Source: JAMOAD01 sp023621955
GTDB lineage: Bacteria > Acidobacteriota > Aminicenantia > JAMOAD01
Assembly: GCA_035403085.1 (NCBI GenBank)
Contig: DAONEM010000036.1
Location: 1-20,507, forward strand
Length of the DNA: 20,507 nt
Direction: 5' to 3'
A program made the translations under genes and the position numbers. Below, one piece after another: positions 7,662-13,404 of this stretch. A model generated the notes under the pieces. It worked only from the letters and a program-made list of their open reading frames with translations, did no database searches and had not been told where the DNA came from. How positions within the stretch are numbered: position 1 is the stretch's first letter; every line of letters starts with the position of its first letter.

Positions 7662-8595
7662 GATCGCCCTTCTGGGCTACACCGGAGATATCGCTCGGGA
7701 ATTTCGAGAGCGGCTCGGCGAGAGCGAGTTGCTCAGCGAGAGCTCCATAACGTTCTATGACTACTCTGTCGAAGAAGAATACTCTCTCCTTGGTGATTAC
7801 AAAGGAGAGGGAATCGTTGTCCGATACCCATCCTTGAAGGAGTTGCAGGAGCATGACCTCTTGATCCTGCTGGCCGCCTCTGCGAAGAACAGGGATTTGG
7901 CGAAACACTTTACAGGTCGGGTTCTTGACTGCGCCGATTCCTTGGACGTCTACGATTGCCTCTACTCTTCGCGTGATGAGGAGCCTCTCGCATCGGCCAG
8001 GGTGATTAAGGTTCCCCATCCTGCGGCCGCTGTGGCTAGCCTTTTGCTAGGAGCCTTGATCGAGAGAATCGATCCGGAGTGGATACACCTTCAGATTCTT
8101 CTTCCCGCGTCCATCAAGGATAAGGGGGTGGAATCCCTGGCCTCTCAGATCATGGATCACCTCAACCTGGCAGAAGTCTCTCCGGAGCCTTTTGGAGGAA
8201 CCTTGGCCTTCAACCTTCTCTCTCCCGAAGAGGAAGAGAGGGAGCGAATCGAGAGAGAAGTTACGGCTACCGCACAAGGCCGTTTCTCCTTGGAGTGTTT
8301 CTACACGGGGATTTTCCATGGAATCCACCTTCAAGGCACCTTCCGGGGTGGGCCCAAGGGGTTGAAGAAGGGGTGGCCTTCCCTCTTCGAAGGGTTCTCC
8401 GACCTGGAGATAACCGGTGAATCCGCCCTCTCCCCGAGAGACGCGGTAGGCTCGTCAAGGGTTCGTGTATCCCGTCTTAGGGAGTACGCAGGGGGGGACG
8501 GTAAGACGATCCGCTCCTTTTCGGCCGCCGCGGACAACTACCTTTCGGGTGTCATCGCGCCGGCCTTCGCGATTCTCCGGAAGATGGGGGTATAG
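7633..8595 (+). CDS. Aspartate-semialdehyde dehydrogenase paralogue lacking the catalytic cysteine (Usg-like)
   Basis: This 320-residue protein has the two-domain Asd fold: an N-terminal nucleotide-binding region starting KIALLGYTGDIARE and a dimerisation half with LQILLPASIKDKGVE, then the helix ending LAFNLLSP. The FYTGIFHGIHLQGTF segment corresponds to the Asd strand carrying the active-site histidine, and a histidine is kept. Where true Asd enzymes have the PNCST nucleophile loop, this protein has VPHPAAAVASLL (residues 127-138), with no cysteine. The same loss, and the same LPAS/AFNLL elements, are known in Usg (the USG-1 paralogue of Asd). It is therefore unlikely to catalyse the dehydrogenase reaction. 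It overlaps pssA by 29 bases and precedes msbA by six. The role is unknown; automated annotation as asd would mislead. Confidence 0.75.
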   Translation: MTPPTRKNLKIALLGYTGDIAREFRERLGESELLSESSITFYDYSVEEEYSLLGDYKGEGIVVRYPSLKELQEHDLLILLAASAKNRDLAKHFTGRVLDCADSLDVYDCLYSSRDEEPLASARVIKVPHPAAAVASLLLGALIERIDPEWIHLQILLPASIKDKGVESLASQIMDHLNLAEVSPEPFGGTLAFNLLSPEEEERERIEREVTATAQGRFSLECFYTGIFHGIHLQGTFRGGPKGLKKGWPSLFEGFSDLEITGESALSPRDAVGSSRVRVSRLREYAGGDGKTIRSFSAAADNYLSGVIAPAFAILRKMGV

Positions 8596-8601
8596 AAGAC
8601 C

Positions 8602-10272
8602 TTGTTTAAGGATATTGGAAAGCTTCTGCGCCTCCTGAGACCGCACCGCCTTCGTGTGGTAGCGGCTCTGCTCTGCATGGCCATGGTCGCCCTCTTTACG
8701 ATGCTCACCTCCGTGATCATCCAGCCTATCATGGACGAGCTTTTCGTGAAGAACGCTGGTGCTCATGGCGGTCAACAGGGGCTCTTTTCTAAGATCGTCA
8801 ACGATGTCCTCCACCTGGATATCCACTCCATGGCGGCGAGTCTCCCCATTCTCCTCGCCTTGATCTTCCTGGGAAAATCGATCTTCGATTTCGTCGCCTC
8901 CTATCAGATGAACGGAGTGGGTCTCAGAGTCGTCAAGAACCTGAGGGACAAGGTCTACCTTCACCTCCTTGAACAGTCTATCCGTTTCTTCTCCAGGAGC
9001 CGCACCGGAGTCATCATTTCCAACCTGACCAACGACATCGACAAGGTCCAAAACGCCGTGACCTCCACGGTTTCCGATATCTTCGTCGAGTCTCTGACTC
9101 TCCTGGCCCTTCTCATCGTCGTCTTCATTCAGGATTGGCACCTGGCCTCGCTCACCTTCATCATCATCCCCATAGCCATAGCCCCTATCTCCTTCTTCGC
9201 TCGAAGGGCCAAGAGGGAGGGGCACAGGATGCAGAGCCTGCTGGGGGATATCTCCTCCTCACTCTACGAGCTTGTCCATGGAATCCGGATCATCAAGACC
9301 TACAACATGGAGGGTGTCGTCAAGGCCAAGTACCAGAGCCTCTCTGCAGGCTACTTGAAGACGAGCCTCCGCATGGCCCTGGTCAACGCCGGAACCTCCC
9401 CCTTCATGGAGCTTCTGGGAGGGATTCTGGCCGCGGTGATCCTCTCTATCGGGACCTACAAGATCCAGAGCGGGACGCTTACCACGGGCCAGTTTATGTC
9501 GTTCTTCACAGCCATCTTTCTGATGTACCCTCCCGTCAAGAAGCTTAGCCGGGCCAACACCTCCCTCCAGCAGGGGGTAGCCTGCCTCGAGAGAGTCGAG
9601 AAGATCCTCCAGGAGCAGAACGAGAAAGAGATGGCCTCTTCTCTCTGCCGCGGGGAAGGAACGGTTGAGAGGGTGCGCGGCGACATAGAGTACCAAGACG
9701 TCTTCTTCGCCTACGAAGAGGGGAACGGACATGTCCTGAAGGGGATCAACCTGAAGATCCAAGCCGGAGAGAAGATTGCCTTCGTCGGCTTCAGCGGCTC
9801 CGGTAAGAGCACCCTAGTCAACCTGATTCCCCGATTCTTCGAGACCACCGAGGGAGCGATCCTTCTGGATGGAAGAAACCTGCTCACCTGGGACCTTCCC
9901 TCCCTGAGGAACAACATCGGCATGGTCACTCAGGACATCGTCCTCTTCAACGACACGATTCGCCACAACATCACCTGNNNNNNNNNNNNNNNNNNNNNNN
10001 NNNNNNNNNNNNNNNNNNNNNNNNNNNNNNNNNNNNNNNNNNNNNNNNNNNNNNNNNNNNNNNNNNNNNNNNNNNNNCTGGAAGTTCTCATGAAGAACAG
10101 AACGACTCTGATCGTCGCCCATAGGCTCTCGACAATCACGTCGGCGGACAGGATCGTCGTCCTTGACCAGGGGCAGATTGTCGAAATCGGTACCCACCAA
10201 GAGCTTATGCAGAAGAGAAACCTCTACGCGCACCTCTACTCCCTCCAATTCCCCGAAAGGATAAACCTATGA
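8602..10272 (+). CDS. msbA: MsbA-type lipid A/phospholipid ABC exporter (internally gapped)
   Basis: This is a half-transporter with an N-terminal six-helix ABC transmembrane domain (about residues 15-325) and a C-terminal ATPase. Walker A is G396-T404 (GFSGSGKST), the Q loop is VTQD, and the switch region is IVAHRLST. The MsbA/BmrA family flips lipid A and phospholipids across the inner membrane using ATP. The Walker B and LSGGQ signature motifs are not visible because 100 Ns (9978-10077) replace that part, with the frame kept on both sides. The start is TTG 8602, giving FKDIGKLLRLLRPHR, the usual MsbA beginning; the ribosome binding site is weak. It follows the Asd-like gene by six bases and overlaps yicC by four (ATGA). 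The lipid operon context supports MsbA over a drug exporter. Confidence 0.85.
   Translation: MFKDIGKLLRLLRPHRLRVVAALLCMAMVALFTMLTSVIIQPIMDELFVKNAGAHGGQQGLFSKIVNDVLHLDIHSMAASLPILLALIFLGKSIFDFVASYQMNGVGLRVVKNLRDKVYLHLLEQSIRFFSRSRTGVIISNLTNDIDKVQNAVTSTVSDIFVESLTLLALLIVVFIQDWHLASLTFIIIPIAIAPISFFARRAKREGHRMQSLLGDISSSLYELVHGIRIIKTYNMEGVVKAKYQSLSAGYLKTSLRMALVNAGTSPFMELLGGILAAVILSIGTYKIQSGTLTTGQFMSFFTAIFLMYPPVKKLSRANTSLQQGVACLERVEKILQEQNEKEMASSLCRGEGTVERVRGDIEYQDVFFAYEEGNGHVLKGINLKIQAGEKIAFVGFSGSGKSTLVNLIPRFFETTEGAILLDGRNLLTWDLPSLRNNIGMVTQDIVLFNDTIRHNITXXXXXXXXXXXXXXXXXXXXXXXXXXXXXXXXXXLEVLMKNRTTLIVAHRLSTITSADRIVVLDQGQIVEIGTHQELMQKRNLYAHLYSLQFPERINL
9978..10077. other. Assembly gap (100 Ns) inside msbA
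   Basis: Exactly 100 undetermined bases interrupt the ATPase domain between DTIRHNIT and LEVLMKNRTT. In typical MsbA proteins about 85 residues (about 255 bases) separate these two places, so the N run is probably a placeholder of conventional length. All coordinates to its right may be short by about 150 bases. Confidence 0.95.
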
Positions 10273-11153
10273 TCCGAAGCATGACCGGTTATGTCTCTCG
10301 AAGCTACAACCACCTGACTTTTGCGCTCCACATTTCGCTCCGCTCGCTGAACCATAAATTCCTCGAAGTCAACCTTCGGGGGAACGCCTCTTGGCTGGGG
10401 CTGGAGTCCGAGCTCCGGTCCATGACGGAGAAGACTCTCAGCCGTGGGAAGATCGACGTCACCGCGGAGTTTGAACTCTTCGACCCCGGGAAGTTCAACA
10501 TCAACCTTAACGCTGTGCTTCTGGACAAGATCGTCCACATGGTGGAACCGACCATGAAGAAGGACGACCGCTTCGTCTTGAACGTGGATTCCCTTCTCAA
10601 GCTTCCGGGAGTCTTCAACCTCAACTACGCCGATACCCCCTTCAACGATGAAGAGAGGGCCTTCATCCGGGAATCCTACCAGGATGCCTTGAACGAACTG
10701 CTCCGGGAAAAGGCGAGGGAGGGGGAGAAGCTCCGGGAACCTCTGAACCGGTACGGGGCCCAGATCCGGGAGAACCTCGAAAAGATCCGTCTCCTCTCGG
10801 CCAAGCAACCGGAGGTGATCAAGGAAAAGTTCGCCGCCAGGCTCAAAGAGCTTTACAGCCTTCCGAACTTTTCGGAGAGCCGCTTTTACGAAGAGGTCGT
10901 CTTCTTCATCGACAAGTCCAACATCGCCGAGGAGATGGACCGTCTGGAATCGCACCTCAAGTATCTCGAGGAGATGCTCTCGCCCGAGTATCCCGAACCT
11001 CCTGGAAGGAAGGTCGGCTTTCTCATGCAGGAGTGTTTGCGTGAGGTGAACACCATCGGCTCAAAGACCCAGGATGCCGAGATCTCCCGCGTCGTGATCC
11101 ACTCTAAAGAGCTCATCGAGAACATCAAAGAGCAGATTCTCAACATCGAGTAA
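10269..11153 (+). CDS. yicC: YicC/YloC-family endoribonuclease
   Basis: The protein has 294 residues and both family halves: the N-terminal MIRSMTGY followed by SLRSLNHKFLEVNLR and an RGKIDV strand, and the C-terminal DUF1732 region with RLESHLKYLEEML, PGRKVGFLMQE, LREVNTIGSKTQD and the final IKEQILNIE. YicC of Escherichia coli acts as an endoribonuclease that targets small RNA. The start is the ATG of an ATGA overlap with the msbA stop. It is the last gene of the lipid operon. In many bacteria yicC is followed by gmk and rpoZ; here it ends at a hairpin facing the convergent rluD. It has no evident link to lipids, so its place in the operon may reflect growth-related co-regulation. Confidence 0.93.
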   Translation: MIRSMTGYVSRSYNHLTFALHISLRSLNHKFLEVNLRGNASWLGLESELRSMTEKTLSRGKIDVTAEFELFDPGKFNINLNAVLLDKIVHMVEPTMKKDDRFVLNVDSLLKLPGVFNLNYADTPFNDEERAFIRESYQDALNELLREKAREGEKLREPLNRYGAQIRENLEKIRLLSAKQPEVIKEKFAARLKELYSLPNFSESRFYEEVVFFIDKSNIAEEMDRLESHLKYLEEMLSPEYPEPPGRKVGFLMQECLREVNTIGSKTQDAEISRVVIHSKELIENIKEQILNIE

Positions 11154-11178
11154 CCCTTTCTCCGGCACCGAACCCGTT

Positions 11179-11219
11179 CTGAAGGGCTCACCCCTCCAGC
11201 GGTGAGTTCCGCCCTTCAG
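11179..11219. terminator. Large hairpin between convergent operons, possible bidirectional terminator
   Basis: CTGAAGGGC (11179-11187) pairs perfectly with GCCCTTCAG (11211-11219). An inner TCACC (11188-11192) pairs with GGTGA (11201-11205), with an eight-base loop and a five-base bulge on one side. It lies 25 bases after the yicC stop and includes the rluD stop codon. Neither strand has a run of T after the stem, so it is not a classical intrinsic terminator; it could slow polymerase, protect 3' ends or act with Rho. Confidence 0.5.
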
Positions 11220-12136
11220 GGGCGGACGGAAGGGTTGGCCATCTTCCGAAAAAACGCGAAGAACTCCGCCGGTGGGGTGCTGAAGAAACAGAGGGCTTGG
11301 CCGGTCATGGGGTGGGTGAAACCCAGTTTACGGGCATGGAGGGCGAGGCGGGGGAAGAGGCGCTTGGCCGTTCCGCTGTAGAGGGGGTCACCGAGAATCG
11401 GGTGGCCCAAAGCGGCGAAATGGACCCGCAGTTGGTGGGTGCGCCCTGTCTTGGGGGTCGCCTCTACGAGAGAGAAGCCTCCTTTCCTGAGGAGAACCCG
11501 ATAGGGTGTGACGGCCTCCCTCGTTTTCCGGCTCTTCGTGGAGATCTTCTTCCGGTCTTGGGAGCTTCGACCCAGAGGGATGTCGATGACCCCCCTCTCT
11601 TTCTCAATAGACCCTCTGACGATGAGAAGGTATTTCTTGACGACTCTCCGGGCGGCGAACTCCTTCTGAAGGGCGAGGTAACACTCCTGGTCCTTCGCCG
11701 TGACCATGACTCCCGAGGTATCCTTGTCGAGGCGATGAACGATACCCGGCCTCAGGGGAGAGCCCACGGAGGCGATCTCCGGGTGGATGGCCAGCAAGGC
11801 GTTGACAAGAGTGTTGTCGGGGTTGCCGGCTCCAGGATGGACGACCAGACCTGCGGGTTTGTCTACAACGAGAAGCCATTGGTCTTCGTAGAGAATCGGC
11901 AGGGAGATCGCCTGAGGGGCCAGGGGGGAATCCGGACGCCTCTCCGGAAGCCGAACCTCGATGGTCTCACCGCCCTCTAGCTGGAAGCTGGCCTTGCGTT
12001 GGCGCTGATCGACCAAGACCCTTCCTTCTTCGATGAGCCTCTGAACCTCGGAGCGGCTCTTTCCTGGGAGATGGCGGGCAAGGTAGCGGTCCAGCCTCCC
12101 GCTTCCAGGGGGGGCCTTAAGGGTGACGGTTTCCAT
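11216..12136 (-). CDS. rluD: Large-subunit rRNA pseudouridine synthase, RluA/RluD family
   Basis: This 306-residue protein isomerises uridine to pseudouridine, probably in 23S rRNA helix 69 if it is a true RluD. The N-terminal S4 RNA-binding domain (about residues 13-60, RLDRYLARHLPGKSRSEVQRL) is followed by the catalytic domain. YEDQWLLVVDKPAGLVVHP is motif I, HRLDKDTSG carries the catalytic aspartate D137, and GRTHQLRVH is the late motif. I start it at the ATG read leftward from 12136, which gives the normal family N-terminus; the frame is open further upstream to 12277, but that part overlaps lgt and is low-complexity (SSSSSS). It overlaps the lgt 3' end by 20 bases. RluD and RluC cannot be separated with certainty from sequence reading. 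Confidence 0.88.
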   Translation of the reverse strand: METVTLKAPPGSGRLDRYLARHLPGKSRSEVQRLIEEGRVLVDQRQRKASFQLEGGETIEVRLPERRPDSPLAPQAISLPILYEDQWLLVVDKPAGLVVHPGAGNPDNTLVNALLAIHPEIASVGSPLRPGIVHRLDKDTSGVMVTAKDQECYLALQKEFAARRVVKKYLLIVRGSIEKERGVIDIPLGRSSQDRKKISTKSRKTREAVTPYRVLLRKGGFSLVEATPKTGRTHQLRVHFAALGHPILGDPLYSGTAKRLFPRLALHARKLGFTHPMTGQALCFFSTPPAEFFAFFRKMANPSVRP

Positions 12137-12935
12137 GGTCCGCCGAGGTGTTCCTGCGGAAGATGAGGAAGAGGAGGGCTCCGAAGAAACCCGCGAGGGC
12201 GATCCCCTGAGAGGTGGAGAGGGAGCTCCAGGGGTGTTCCAGGGAGCCCAAGAGGAAACCCCGGTCTTCGTCGCCACGGAAGTATTCCAGGAAGAAACGG
12301 ATGACCGCGTAGTTGAGGATGTAGAGTGCCAGCACCGTTCCAGGGGTTTTCTTCTTTCTCTTCAGGTAGAAGGTGTTGAGGATGAGAAAGTTCAGGAAGT
12401 TGAAGATCGCCTCCACCAGTTGGCTGGGGAAGAGATGAACATGGAGGGGAGTTCCGCTCTTTTCGAAGGCTACCGGGTTTGTGAAGACAACGCTCAGGGG
12501 GCCTGTGGTGGGCCGACCGAAGCAACAGCCCGCGCAGAAACAGCCCAGGCGTCCGAAGGAGTGGCCTAGGGCGACGAAAGGGGCGACCATGTCGGCTATG
12601 GGGAGGAGGGGAAGACGCTTCCTATGGGCGAGGATGATCAGGGCCGGAAGACCTGCCAAGATGGCTCCGTAGAAGGTTCCCCCCGAACGGAAGAGGTTTT
12701 GGAGGGCCTCCCCCTGGGTGAGCATCTCCGGGTTGGTCACCACAAGTAGGAGCTTGGAGCCGACAGCCCCCCAAACAACGGTCCAGAAAAAGACGTCGAA
12801 GACGGCGTCTCCGTCGAGACCGGCCTTCTTGACTCTGGCCAGGGAGAGGAGGAAGGAGACTCCTACCCCTAGGGCGAAGAGAAAGCCATAGGTGTAGATG
12901 GTGACTCCGAAGAGGGTAAAGAGCTCAGGATGCAT
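12117..12935 (-). CDS. lgt: Prolipoprotein diacylglyceryl transferase
   Basis: Lgt moves a diacylglyceryl group from phosphatidylglycerol to the lipobox cysteine of prolipoproteins in the inner membrane. The 272-residue polytopic protein has the typical short N-terminus (ELFTLFGVTIYTYGFLFALGV), FRSGGTFYGAILAG (about 83-95) and the Lgt signature at 124-142. That signature here reads GRLGCFCAGCCFGRP, with four cysteines in place of the Enterobacteria-style GRIGNFINGE. The late YILNYAVIRFFLEYFRGD segment contains the conserved arginine and glutamate region. It overlaps lspA by 11 bases and rluD by 20. The lspA-lgt pairing puts both lipoprotein maturation steps in one transcript, matching the lipoprotein encoded at 583-2136. 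Confidence 0.93.
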   Translation of the reverse strand: MHPELFTLFGVTIYTYGFLFALGVGVSFLLSLARVKKAGLDGDAVFDVFFWTVVWGAVGSKLLLVVTNPEMLTQGEALQNLFRSGGTFYGAILAGLPALIILAHRKRLPLLPIADMVAPFVALGHSFGRLGCFCAGCCFGRPTTGPLSVVFTNPVAFEKSGTPLHVHLFPSQLVEAIFNFLNFLILNTFYLKRKKKTPGTVLALYILNYAVIRFFLEYFRGDEDRGFLLGSLEHPWSSLSTSQGIALAGFFGALLFLIFRRNTSADHGNRHP

Positions 12936-13404
12936 TCTTCCCTCTGAACTCTGAGTAAACCAGAAGGAGAGTTCCCAGGGTGATGAAGGTGTCGGCGATG
13001 TTGAAGACCGGCCATGAGTAGGAACGGAAGTAGAGCTCGATGAAGTCGACCACGTGTCCGTAGAGAATCCGATCGAGAATGTTCCCGGCGGCTCCTCCGG
13101 CGACGAAGGCCATAGCCGTCACCGTGGCCAGGGTCTTCGTGGAACGGAGGAAGAGGTAAAGAAGTAAGGCCAGGGCGACTAGGGAGAGGGTCGTGATGGT
13201 GGCCATGATCCATGGGCGGGACTGGTGGTGAAGGAAACCGAAAACCATCCCCCGGTTGTAAGTCTTGAAGAGGCGGAAGAAGCCGGAAACCACTTCCCTG
13301 CCGGTGTTGAGTTGCATGTGCCCGTCTATCCACCATTTCGAGAGACGATCGAAGAGGAAAACGGCTCCGGTGATCAGAAAGAAGAGGGGGAATCGGTTCT
13401 TCAT
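12925..13404 (-). CDS. lspA: Lipoprotein signal peptidase (signal peptidase II)
   Basis: This 159-residue inner-membrane aspartic peptidase cuts the signal peptide of diacylated prolipoproteins just before the lipidated cysteine. There are four predicted membrane helices. Conserved blocks are present: D19-R20 in helix 1, NRGMVFG (50-56), GGAAGNILDR (103-112), GHVVDF with catalytic D120, and WPVFNIADTFI with catalytic D138. The length is normal for the family. The start is fixed by an ATGA overlap with the ileS stop (four bases), and its 3' end overlaps lgt by 11 bases. The ileS-lspA linkage is an old and widespread arrangement in Gram-negative bacteria. Confidence 0.96.
   Translation of the reverse strand: MKNRFPLFFLITGAVFLFDRLSKWWIDGHMQLNTGREVVSGFFRLFKTYNRGMVFGFLHHQSRPWIMATITTLSLVALALLLYLFLRSTKTLATVTAMAFVAGGAAGNILDRILYGHVVDFIELYFRSYSWPVFNIADTFITLGTLLLVYSEFRGKNAS

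Noticed and set aside
12137..12277. N-terminal extension of rluD up to 12277
   Set aside because: It would be a low-complexity Ser/Pro-rich tail inside lgt. The normal S4 domain starts just after the ATG read from 12136.
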